DNA of 64,000 bases from Clonostachys chloroleuca (taxonomy: Eukaryota; Ascomycota; Sordariomycetes; Hypocreales; Bionectriaceae), in contig JBANAY010000003.1 of the NCBI GenBank assembly GCA_037952775.1, positions 1,302,001 through 1,366,000 on the forward strand, given 5' to 3'. The number at the start of each line of letters is the position of its first letter. Positions within the stretch are counted from its first letter, which is position 1. The position numbers and the translations under genes were made by a program. Positions 34,086 through 43,542 of this stretch are shown piece by piece. The notes beneath the pieces were generated by a model. It was not told where the DNA came from. It ran no database searches and saw only the letters and a program-made list of their open reading frames with translations.

Positions 34086-36343
34086 ATGTCTAAGCGTCCG
34101 CATGAGAGAGTCAACGGCTCGTCTCCGGCTCTGGTGCGTCTCCTCTATACCCCTTTTCCCTGGGTCTCACTCCACCACTCACCGTGCCCAATCCCCGTTG
34201 CCCCTTTCACACTGATGCTGACAAGGAACCCAAGCATCCATCCAAGAGATATGTGGGAGGGGCCCAAAATTCTCACAATGGACACCCGTTGCCGCAAATA
34301 TCGCGGAACATCAAAGCATGTACCGTTTGCCGAAAGCACAAGGCGAGTTGAAAACGCGACACGCGTATTGCGAGCCAATAGTACTGACAATTGGCCAGAT
34401 CAAATGCTTGATGTCCGATGCTGGGCCTCCGTGCCAGAGGTGTCATGAGAAGAAGCTAGACTGCGTTGTTAGTAAGAACCTGCAGAGTATTATCGATGAG
34501 AAGACGCAGTAAGTTTACCGAAGCTGAGCCAATTGCCTAAAGCTAACCAGTAATAGATTATCTGAGGCTGTGCTTTCAGATCTCGAGTATCTGTATGCGG
34601 CTGTTGGGGAGATGCGGGAGGCTATCGGCATGCCTGGTTTACTGCCAATGCAGATCACGCAGTTTCAAGATGGGAGAACATCTGGCCCTACGGCACCTAC
34701 ACAATCCCTCGCGATCCCACCGGCTGGAAACGAGGCAATAGGGCCGTCGTGTGACAACTCCCCGAAGCTTTCTCCCAACGACAGTGACCTACCGCACATA
34801 CCAATCCACTCACTGTATACACTGACCAAAATGCGCGCTCTTCGGTCTCCGGATAGCCAGGAGACCAGGCAAACGGATGCTATCAACGATTTTATTTCCC
34901 ATGGAAAGCTTGCCCTAAATGATGCAGAACGCCTCTTCACCTATTACCGGGACACTCTGGACGGATTCATGTATTCCATCGGATGTCGGTACCAGTCGTT
35001 GGATGAACTGCGTCGAAAGAGCCCTATTCTCTCCGCCGCAACTTTGACGGTAGCCGCGATGCATGATCCGAGTGGCAATGAACAATACGGTGTTTGTCGA
35101 GCCGAGCTTCGGAAATTAGTTGAACGGTCTATGCTGGGTAGGCAGGCGGACAAGGACTACTTCCGAGCTTTAAGTATCGCGGCATACTGGCTGAGCGATC
35201 TCTCATGGACATTATCAGGACACGCCATCCGTCGAGCCACCGAGTGCAACATCCACAACAGCTTCAGCCAGGCTGTACAGGAACAGAGCCAAGACGCGGT
35301 GGATTGTGCGAGAATATGGTCTATTCTGTACATTTGCGACCAGCACCTGGCAACTTTGTACAGTCGGCCAGCCATCATCCAAGATGACGGCTCTACTCAG
35401 AATTGGGAAGGGTTTCTGAATGCTCCTTTCGCTACCAAAGAGGATGAGAGATTAATGAGCCAAGTTGAACTCATGGGCATCACTCAAAACATAAGGCAGC
35501 TCTTCGGACCTGACAACGGGCAGCCGATTCCCAAAATGTACTTGAATCAGATATCACACTATAACCGACAGCTGGGCCAATGGATCGCTAAGTGGAATGT
35601 GCGACTTCCAGGTAAACCCCCTTTTTCTTCATGACCCCCAGACCATTTAACCCTAAGATGCTAACCTCTTCATAGCCCCCGGCTTTCCACGGAAAGGGGC
35701 CCAGCTGCATATGCATTTCGTCCAGCTCTACCTCTATTCGCACGTCTTTCGTGGCCAGTCTAGCCCGTTGCCTAGCTACTTCTTCGACGCTGCCTGTGTC
35801 GCTGTGGCTGCCGCATCCACAATCATGGAATTCCTCTTGACCGACCCGGACCTCTGCGCTGGCATTGTTGGAATGCCTTCTTACCTGCTCTCCATGATTG
35901 CGTTTACGGCCATGTTCGCAGTCAAGGTTGCTCACAAGTTCAAAGACGACAACTTGCTGACAATCGAACAAGCCCAGACCCAAATCCTAAGGCTCGTGAC
36001 ACTCTTCCGGTCATTGAATGTGGGCAAATGGCATCTGGCAAATCTGATGGTGGAAGGGTTGGAAAAATTGGCCAAGTTTGTAGAGCCGACTATGGAGAAT
36101 GGATTCCATCCCCATGACGGGACAGGCACTTTTCCGATGCACACAGCTGATGGCATGGCCGTGTTTGCCCAGACAATGCCGTTCAATCATGTCATGCCCA
36201 AGGTGGATGGAATCCCTTGCCCTGCATTAGATACAACGTTTGGTCTATCCCCCATCTTTGGCTTCGATCCATCGTGGCTGGAAGATGGGACGCTTGGTGA
36301 GCCGATGCCTACGCATGATGATGACAGTCAGCATATGGCATGA
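34086..36343 (+). CDS. Zn2Cys6 transcription factor of the 28-41 kb cluster (665 aa)
   Basis: Five exons: 34086..34133, 34226..34342, 34399..34508, 34557..35611 and 35676..36343. The binuclear zinc cluster is ACTVCRKHK, then IKCLMSDAGPPCQRCHEKKLDC; the intron inside it (34343-34398) begins with GC rather than GT (AAG|GCGAGT) and has a CTGAC branch point. A probable dimerisation helix follows (SEAVLSDLEYLYAAVGEMREAIG). The fungal-specific TF domain spans the middle (LSAATLTVAAMHDPSG, RALSIAAYWLSDLSW, DCARIWSILYICDQHLATLYSRPA). It is nuclear. Its place in the middle of genes that share CGG-N8-CCG makes it the obvious candidate regulator, by position only. Confidence 0.9.
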
Positions 36344-36392
36344 GCAGTTTGTGTGTCCTGTATTATGTACAACTCAATCTATACCAAGCTCT

Positions 36393-37531
36393 TTACATTC
36401 CCTGTATTTTTCGAGGGCGATACTCGCTTTCCAAATACTCCAACTCCTCTTTCGTGAATTCAACAGCCAATGCCTGAACTACTTCCTCCACTCTCTTGAC
36501 CGAATTCAACCCCAGGATCGGGTAACATTCCTTCTTTAGGACCCAGGCGGTTGACAACAATGCCATGCTGATCCCCTTCTTCTTGGCAATCTCCTCGACT
36601 CGATTGACGATATCCATGTTTGCATCAGCAAACCATTTGTCTGTTTTTGCATCCACGCCACTGCGCAATGACTTTTCACCTTGGTCCTCTTTCTTCAGTG
36701 GCTTCGCCAGGAGTCCTCTTGCAATAGGGCTCCAAGGGATGACGCCAACTCCGGTTTCTTTGCAGTAGGGGATCATCTCTCTCTCTTCTTCGCGGTAGAG
36801 GAGGTTATAGAAGGGTTGCATGGAAATGAATTCCGTCCACCCATTAGACTGTGCAATGTACTGCAGTCTCTGGAACTCCCATGTATACATGGACGAAGCT
36901 CCGATATACCGAACTTTGCCAGACTGGACAACTTCGTGCAGAGCACGCATGATCTCTTTAGGTGGTGTTTCTCGATCCAGGCGATGAATCTGAAGCACAT
37001 CTACATTTCCGCTTATCAGCAAATCGCCACAAGAGCCACGTTGTGGCATATGGATTTGTTGAGGTTCATACCGATATAATCAGTGCCCAATCTTTTCAGG
37101 GATTGATCAACTGCATGAAAAATATGCTTTCGGCTCAGCCCCATCTGATTCACCAAGGGGCCATCATTAATGGATGGCGGTCTTGATTCGTCATCCATAA
37201 CCGGATTAAAAATCTTGCTAAGAATAACAACCTTTTGCCTAGGGATGTTGAACTTCTTCAACGCCAAACCGATGATCTCTTCCGACTTGCCGTTGGAATA
37301 CGTGTCAGCCGTGTCCCAGGTGTTGATTCCATTGTCGTACGCTGCCTTGAGCAGTTCGAGGCCCTCCTCGGTGTCTAGAATCCATGGCGAGCCTTCCCAT
37401 TTGCTGGAGCCGAAGGACATGCATCCTAGGATAACCTTGGAGATCTTGAGGCCCGAATTTCCCAATCTGTACACTGTTAGCGAGGGGAGCTTGAGAGGGG
37501 TTGGAAGCCCAACCTACCTTACGTATTCCAT
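36393..37531 (-). CDS. Aldo/keto reductase (338 aa)
   Basis: Three minus-strand exons: 37531..37518 (14 nt), 37466..37072 and 37000..36393. The short first exon supplies MEYV so that the protein opens with the usual VRLGNSGLKIS. The catalytic tetrad is visible: Asp in INTWDTADTYS, Tyr in the same motif, Lys in ILSKIF and His in LQIHRLD. Further family text: GKVRYIGASSMYTWE, MQPFYNLLYREEEREMIPYC, GVIPWSPIARGLLA. It is a cytosolic NADPH-dependent reductase of the aryl-alcohol-dehydrogenase-like group. The substrate is probably an aldehyde or sugar in the cluster pathway (inference). A full CGG-N8-CCG site lies 164 bp before its ATG. Confidence 0.88.
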
Positions 37532-38048
37532 TTTGAAAATAGGATAATTTGCTGATGATTCTCCTGGGGTGAGAGAAAAAGCTATTGATATTTTAGCGGA
37601 GTAGGTATTCGGTCCAGGAGCATTCCTACGCCGAGTCACAAGAATGATTGGCCCTGAGGAATCCTGGTGGATATCCGTAACTTGCAAGATGTTGCCGGAC
37701 TTGTTTCCGAGGGCGGGGAAGAGAGCGCGTGCGGGGAGAAGAGTGTTTCGTCACCACTGTGGAGACGGATCAAGAAGCGATCCGTAGCTGGGGCAGAAGC
37801 ATCCGGACATCTCCCGCGGCATGCGGAGAATTTGGGCTGGAGAAGAGGACACGGGGGACGGGGTAAGTGTCGCGGAGTATGATCGTGGTTGCTTGCCTAG
37901 AGAGGACCGTCCATGAGCATACAAATCAAGCCTAGTAGAGGCGTATGCTGGAATAACAGATGCATCAAAGTCTAAGGATCGACACAAACAAGCAAGCGCG
38001 CAAGTGGTTGTCTATGGTTTCAACTAGATCATATATTCAAATATCTTC
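37532..38048. other. Intergenic region, AKR promoter
   Basis: Contains the third full cluster motif (37695-37710). No gene seen. Confidence 0.5.
37695..37710. promoter_or_regulatory. Cluster motif, full CGG-N8-CCG site (aldo/keto reductase)
   Basis: CCGGACTTGTTTCCGA. It shares the CGG/CCG spacing and the positions C6, T8, T10, T12 and A16 with the sites at 31672 and 39381. Confidence 0.5.
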
Positions 38049-39188
38049 CTATAACTCAACCCAGTCCTCTACGTCGGAGATACGTATGTGTTTAATGTAC
38101 TGCCTATGGAATGTGAACGCGACATGGAGAGTGTCTTTTCCTTCGACGGCCTCTACCCATGCGCTTGGATAACTTAATTCCCTATTCTCCTTCCCTGAAG
38201 AGCTGTTCGTCATGCAGAATCCGTCTCCATCCTCAAGAACCTTGGTCTTCCAAGTGAGACCGTTATCGTCAGAAATACCCAGGGTGAGCTTCTTCCGGGC
38301 GATTCCCCAAGTGGCTTCACGGCCGCCCTTGGGAGCCTGGTTGGGGCGCTTGTCGTCTTCGGGAGTAATATCATCATAGAGGCCTTGTCGCTTCAAATCA
38401 TCTGGCGAGGCAGCAGAGTCGTTGAACACAAGAGCAATCTTTCCCGAAGACAGCCGAGCAGCGCAAATGCCGCTGTTGGGGTTGGCAAGATCGAGAGGCT
38501 TCGGTGTGTCCCAATCAAGACCGTTGGTTGATGTTGCTCGGTAAACTCTGTCTGCCCAGCGGCTGCGATAGAATGACACCCAGTTTGTCTTGTTGGGCTC
38601 CGGCTTGATGATGTTCATGTGTACAGCACCAATTCCATCAGATAGTTGCCTCTCATGCCATGTCTTCCCCTCGTCCCTGGAATAGAAGACCCCAGAAATG
38701 TCGTCGTTCCCAATCCATCGGCATCCTGGTTCATTTCTGCAGTAGAAAACAGGGAGGACCCATGTGTTGTCTTCCAGAACGACAAGGGGCTGTCTAGAGA
38801 AAATCCCCTTTTTCTCGCCAAGCGGACGCGTAGGGCTCGACCAAGTCGAACCACCATCATCAGATGTTCGGGCTACCATGTAACACTCATCCTGGTTGCC
38901 AGCATCTTGAGAGGTGTGAAATAGCCAAATGCGGCTTGAGTTTGGGGCCTGGAACAGGACAGGATTCTGGCAGCTGCGACCCTCATCATATGAAATCCTG
39001 CTTGGTTGGGTCCATGATGAAGCTCCAGGCTCTAAACGTGATAGCCAGATGCTGACATCCGGAAGGCCTTCTTGGGAGCCTCCAAAGAACACGCACAGAA
39101 GAGTTTTGTCAGCTAGTTGAAGAAGGTTTGAAGCGTGACACTGGATTGTTGGTGTTGGGATGGCGAGGCTCTGTGCTTGTGGTGCCAT
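38049..39188 (-). CDS. BNR-repeat (sialidase-like) protein, 379 aa
   Basis: Single exon. Asp-box/BNR repeats typical of the six-bladed sialidase propeller are present (RTSDDGGSTWSSPTRP, YSRDEGKTWHERQ, ISDDNGLTWKTKV, STNGLDWDTPKP). Family text includes FFGGSQEGLPDVSIWLSRL, SRQPLVVLEDNTWVLPVFY and MNIIKPEPNKTNWVSFYRSRWADRVYRA. No signal peptide is seen, so it is probably intracellular, unlike classical secreted sialidases. It matches the broad BNR_2 group, whose members include exo-sialidases and other glycan-active or unassigned proteins; the substrate is uncertain. Together with the lyase-family aldolase it raises the possibility of sialic-acid-like or other sugar-acid metabolism. Confidence 0.82.
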   Translation of the reverse strand: MAPQAQSLAIPTPTIQCHASNLLQLADKTLLCVFFGGSQEGLPDVSIWLSRLEPGASSWTQPSRISYDEGRSCQNPVLFQAPNSSRIWLFHTSQDAGNQDECYMVARTSDDGGSTWSSPTRPLGEKKGIFSRQPLVVLEDNTWVLPVFYCRNEPGCRWIGNDDISGVFYSRDEGKTWHERQLSDGIGAVHMNIIKPEPNKTNWVSFYRSRWADRVYRATSTNGLDWDTPKPLDLANPNSGICAARLSSGKIALVFNDSAASPDDLKRQGLYDDITPEDDKRPNQAPKGGREATWGIARKKLTLGISDDNGLTWKTKVLEDGDGFCMTNSSSGKENRELSYPSAWVEAVEGKDTLHVAFTFHRQYIKHIRISDVEDWVEL

Positions 39189-39761
39189 GGTGAATGTTGA
39201 TTACACAGGCAAGATATTGAGAGGGGAGAGAGAAGGCTTGGATGTCAGAATATTCGAAGATGAGTCTGGGTGGAAGGTATTTGTCGTCGTCGTTCTTGAT
39301 TCTATTCAGAATTATAGAGCCGACGCTAACGAGTCGCTAAAAATATTGCTCAGTCTCCAAGATTGGAGGCGAACCAGGGCTCGGTCATCTGTCCGAGCCA
39401 ATCGCTTTCGCCATCAAAGCCTGTTGCTCCGCAGCAACGACTTCTTGTCACAGACGTGATCGTGTTCCGACTGTAAGTCTGAAATTGGCCCCTCTTGAGC
39501 CCAATCCCTTGGATTCTTTCGCTCGTTAGACAGATAGACTTACTTCCAAATTAATAAGAAGAAGTTAAACCACTTTTTGTAAGATTCAGCGTCAGACTTC
39601 TTCCTCCTTTCCTTCCTACGTCTGTTTCCAGTTTTCGTGTGCGTCTTGTTTTGGTCTGGGAGATACTTGGAGGTAGAGTATTTCTCAGTTAATGCTCAAT
39701 TATTTTGTCGAAAAAGATGATTCTCTACAAAAGATATTCTTACGACTTGGTAACTGTCCGC
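39189..39761. other. Intergenic region, BNR gene promoter
   Basis: Contains the strongest cluster motif (39378-39399). No gene seen. Confidence 0.5.
39381..39396. promoter_or_regulatory. Cluster motif, full CGG-N8-CCG site (BNR gene)
   Basis: TCGGTCATCTGTCCGA within 7-bp perfect arms (GGCTCGG/CCGAGCC, 39378-39399), 193 bp upstream of the BNR start. It differs from the site at 31672 only at the two spacer positions 5 and 9. Confidence 0.6.
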
Positions 39762-40826
39762 TCACAAGACGACCACCATCTTGCTGCCACCTCCCCCTGT
39801 TTCCATGATACCATGCGCCTCCTGGATTCCATCCAGCCCGAAGACCTTTATATTGAGTCGAAGTTTTCCTTGCTCTACATCCTTGATTAGCTCCTCAAAG
39901 GGTACTTTATGAAGGTCTTGAGGACCACCGCCATACGCACAAAGCCGCACGCGATTTGGTAAACCAATGAAAAATGGAGAAAAGTTCTCGAGCATCCATG
40001 AACCACCACTTTGATTGCCAACGACGCAAACTGTCCCTTTGTCTCTCGCACAAAGAATACTATCGTTTATAGTCGGAGTTCCAATTAGTTCCATAACCCT
40101 ATCAAATTTCCCATCATGCTGAAGCGACTGAGAAATCTTTCCATCATCGATAATAACCTTGTCTGCTCCGACCTCTGAGAGTAATTCTCTGCGACCAGCG
40201 TTACGTGTGGTTGCAGCGACATAAGTCGCCCCAAGCTTCCGAGCGAGCTGGATTGCACAAAGACCTATGGAGCTTGTAGCGCCCCGGATCAAAACTCTAT
40301 CACCAGGCTGGACATCTAGACCAGCTGTGAGAGCTCCCCAGGTTGCCTGCAGCATTTCTGGGAGGGCTGACAACTGAGCAACCGTAAGGCTTGTGGTTGG
40401 TACCTCTCGCAAATTTTCGATGGAAGCGCAGGTATATTCCGCATAGGAGCCAGGGATCTCTCGGCCCAAGCCACCCATGCAAGTAAATACGCGCATTCCA
40501 ATGGGAAGCCGGTGAGCGGTCTCGGCTTCGTTATAACCCGCAATCGTACCATAACACTCTATTCCTAGAATTTGGGGCAGGGCCATATGTCCTTGACCTA
40601 GGCGAGAAAGCATTTCTACTCGAAAGTGAAAGCAATCAGCAATACGTAATAAGTGAACCTTGTTCATTGTTGATTGCTTACCTCCACGGTTGAGGCCGAA
40701 CCCTAAAGCCTTAATGAGTGCTTGGCCAATGGCAGGTGAAGGCACTCTGACCTTGTGTTCGACGAGAGTTGAAGGGGATCCAGGAGCCTCGCAGATGATA
40801 GCATTCATGCTCTCTGATGATGACAT
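39762..40826 (-). CDS. Quinone-oxidoreductase-type alcohol dehydrogenase (MDR superfamily), 333 aa
   Basis: Two minus-strand exons: 40826..40682 and 40618..39762. The 63-nt intron has no stop and can be read through; splicing restores the usual LNRG-VEMLSRLGQGH-LPQILGIE text, so it is taken as an intron. The GroES-like N-terminal domain is followed by a Rossmann nucleotide site (GDRVLIRGATSSIGLCAIQLARKLGATYVAATTR). No Zn ligands are visible. It is a probable NADPH-dependent reductase or dehydrogenase of unknown substrate. The start at MSSSES is preferred; an in-frame upstream codon at 40955 exists but adds no conserved sequence. No cluster motif was found in its upstream region, so membership in the cluster is doubtful. 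Confidence 0.85.
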   Translation of the reverse strand: MSSSESMNAIICEAPGSPSTLVEHKVRVPSPAIGQALIKALGFGLNRGGKQSTMNKVHLLRIADCFHFRVEMLSRLGQGHMALPQILGIECYGTIAGYNEAETAHRLPIGMRVFTCMGGLGREIPGSYAEYTCASIENLREVPTTSLTVAQLSALPEMLQATWGALTAGLDVQPGDRVLIRGATSSIGLCAIQLARKLGATYVAATTRNAGRRELLSEVGADKVIIDDGKISQSLQHDGKFDRVMELIGTPTINDSILCARDKGTVCVVGNQSGGSWMLENFSPFFIGLPNRVRLCAYGGGPQDLHKVPFEELIKDVEQGKLRLNIKVFGLDGIQEAHGIMETGGGGSKMVVVL

Positions 40827-41666
40827 GGTTGTGGTAGCTGGGATAAAGCTGCGCATGCAGTGAAGTCTTCTGTCAATATCTTTGCACGTTTGACAGATGA
40901 TAGAAAGAAGGGCAGTTAAAGCATGAGTTTTTGAAAGGGTTTTATACCCAATCACAGTATATATTATTTCCTAAATCTCATAATGATTTCTCCTCTCAGA
41001 CCACGGTTATCCAACTTTTAGACTCTCAGTAAACACGCGGGGATATTATCCCCGCCCACGTCCTCTGATAGGTGTTAAGGCTCCACACCACCGACTAAGT
41101 TGTCACCTCCGTGCGGAAATACCATAAACTTCCACAGAGAGAGAGGTGATTTAAATTAAGATGACGGAATTAATAAAATCGAGGGGGGTAGGAGCTCTCA
41201 GGCTCTGTGGTATTTGCCATGGCGCTCATTGATAATCAGCTGCATGACGTGGCGACCGGCGACGGCAATTTCTAAGCCATTAGCATCATACAGGTGGAAT
41301 AGCAATAAACAGGCCCAAGCACCAATTATAAGATCTTGATAATGTTCAAACTGAGTGATCACTGTGACAAGCTTCAGGACGCAGCCTTTGGAATGTTTGA
41401 ACCTCTAGCCTCCATATTTTCAAACTACCCTAGATGTTAACTCTTCAAGTTTACGAAGGTCACGGAAATGGTGTTTAGTGTTTTGTGACCAAGCATAAAT
41501 CTCCGTATTAGCTAATTAATGCTGTGTACAGTGATATTGAAAGATCATTCAATTTTGTGATATTTCATTTCATTAAAATAAAGCCTCCTCTGGCTTCTGG
41601 CTTATGGCTCTTGTATCTCATCCATGAGGACAGTATAACACAGGTATTAAATCATAAGATGCCATT
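40827..41666. other. Intergenic region
   Basis: AT-rich in its right half. No gene or repeat recognised. Confidence 0.4.
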
Positions 41667-42541
41667 TTACTGCGATCCAGCCGTAGCACGAATAAAGGAC
41701 TGGAACTCATCCATATTACGAGTCTGCACATATACAGAGCCAGGTCCTGTAAATCGGCAGACAAGACCCTCACCGGTCTTCAGACTTGTGCTTGCGCCGC
41801 CACCAGCTCGCTCAATCTTGTAGTCACAACTCCAAGCTACCAAGTGACCGTTGTCAACAATGTGTTGCTCACCAGGTTGAAGCTACCGCAAGACGTTAGT
41901 TCTCTTACTACAAGGCACATATTATTAGGAGGGTGTGACTTACGTCGAGGCGATCAACGGCACCAAAGCTCGTCAACCACATGATGCCCTGGCCCTTTAC
42001 GTTGTAGACAAATAGGTCCTCGCCAGAGAACAGGGCCTTACCAAGGCCTTGGGACTTTGACTCCTTGGCCACATCTGCTGTGCAGGCGAGGAAGGCATCC
42101 TTGCCGATGATCCAGTTTTGTCTACCGTCAATGTGGAGGGTGATGATGTCTCCAAATAAGGTTGGACCGAGGGCCACCCTGCCAGGCCCGGTGTAAGTGG
42201 ACTCGGACATCTCGCCGCCAGTGAAGAGCTTCTTCATGGAGAATTTGACTTTGCCTGTCAGCTTGATATCACCGGACATGTGAATCATGGCTCCTGGGGC
42301 AGAGCGGACGTTGGCTCCCTGCTGGACGGTGACGTTCAGCACGGCGTTTGTGTCACGGTGAGTGACGGCATAGCTGCCACCCGGGAACTGTCCACTGTCT
42401 GAGGGGTGTTGTTGTTGCTGTTGCTGTTGCTGAGGGGCTTGGAACTGCTGCTGCTGGGGATGACCTTGGGTTTGGTGACCAGGGGGGCACCAGGTGGGGG
42501 TGGGGGTAGTAACCCTGCTGAGGATGTCCTTGGTGAGCCAT
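41667..42541 (-). CDS. AIM24: AIM24 family (DUF124) protein, one frame break
   Basis: Minus-strand exons 42541..41944 and 41882..41667, about 270 aa. The N-terminal ~65 residues are low-complexity Pro/Gln-rich (GHPQQGYYPH, then a run of eight Gln). The conserved AIM24/DUF124 beta-sandwich follows: YAVTHRDTNAVLNVTVQQGANVRSAPGAMIHMSG, ARVALGPTLFGDI-like (GRVALGPTLFGDIITL), DAFLACT, QGIMWLTSFGAVDRLDLQPGEQHIVDNGHLVAWS and GLVCRFTGPGSVYVQTR. Yeast Aim24 supports mitochondrial MICOS organisation; many fungi also have short cytosolic paralogs like this one. The N-terminal frame meets the rest only if one C is removed from the coding C6 run (plus strand G6 at 42482-42487). Alternatively, translation starts in the other frame. 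Confidence 0.83.
42407..42432. repeat. CAG/CAA microsatellite encoding polyglutamine
   Basis: Trinucleotide repeat (GTT/GCT on the plus strand) within the AIM24-like gene, encoding eight Gln in a row. Length is likely to vary between strains. Confidence 0.6.
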
Positions 42542-43542
42542 GGTGTTTTTGGGAGAAGGAAGAGATGATGAAGGAAGACTATAGACAAAACCGTACATAC
42601 TGGTGAAAATATGTGCCTATTTATACTCGTGGACGGGCTTCATCAGGTCTTATGAATAGAAAACAGGCACAGCCTACATTAGCCAATTGGTGGGTGAATC
42701 AGGGTCCTCCACAGGGCTCAGCATGATGAGACGATCCCGTTTGTCCACTGATTTGCTTGTGATGGTCCCTTGTCATACGGTTAGCATGGCCCGGCTGGCC
42801 CGATGGAACACTTAGGCGCCACGATAATAGACATGCTACCCCGAGACCCAATGGATCAGCGTGCATCAATGCCCACATTGCTATTGATGGCCTGTGTAAT
42901 ACTGTGAATCTTACCATGGGTGGTACGCTCGGCGTCTCCATGCAGTCCGTGGGCCAACGAATGCCATTGTTTCTGGCACTTGTCCGCACCAACTAACATT
43001 TAATGAGGTAATTACCGTAAGCACTGCATTGCTCGAAGTGAGACTACGTCATCTGGGTTGTGAAACACACGGTAGGGCGAATCATCGAAGAGAACCACCA
43101 AACCAAGTGGTCCCATCAGTTGTTCCGACTGCTCTTGTGGCTTAGCAGCTCTTGGAGGCAAGCCCCAACAACGGTTCAATGTAATCAGAAATGACCAGGA
43201 TCGGCACACTAGAGGGCATTGCCAAGTTGCTTTACGCAATGCTGTGGCACACACACGGCCCACCCAATTGAGCATCCTTCTCCATCCAATTATCCTCGTT
43301 GTGGCGGAGTTTAAGCTCAACGTTGACGGTGGCTGTGCTTACGGAGTCGGCTATTGTCTGAAGTTGTAATATCACAAGGAGGCCTCAATCACTGAGAGAC
43401 CATGTATGTGTTGGTGCCGAGGGATGCGCATCGTACTAAGTCAATTCATGCGCGAAGGTTTATACACAACAGCCGAGAAACCACACTTCCGCCCCTATAG
43501 AAAAATATGTCCTAATCGGGGGCTGAATTGGATTTGCTATCA
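42542..43542. other. Intergenic region
   Basis: 1 kb with two minus-strand ORFs of about 100 codons that show no recognisable family and no splice context. I see no gene. Confidence 0.4.

Noticed and set aside
40619..40681. Insertion in the MDR dehydrogenase if read without splicing
   Set aside because: The 63 nt have GT-AG ends and a CTGAT branch point, and removal restores family sequence; it is an intron that happens to lack stops.
43012..43320. 102-codon minus-strand ORF between AIM24 and HET genes
   Set aside because: No similarity recognised and no promoter or splice context; could be chance or an old relic.
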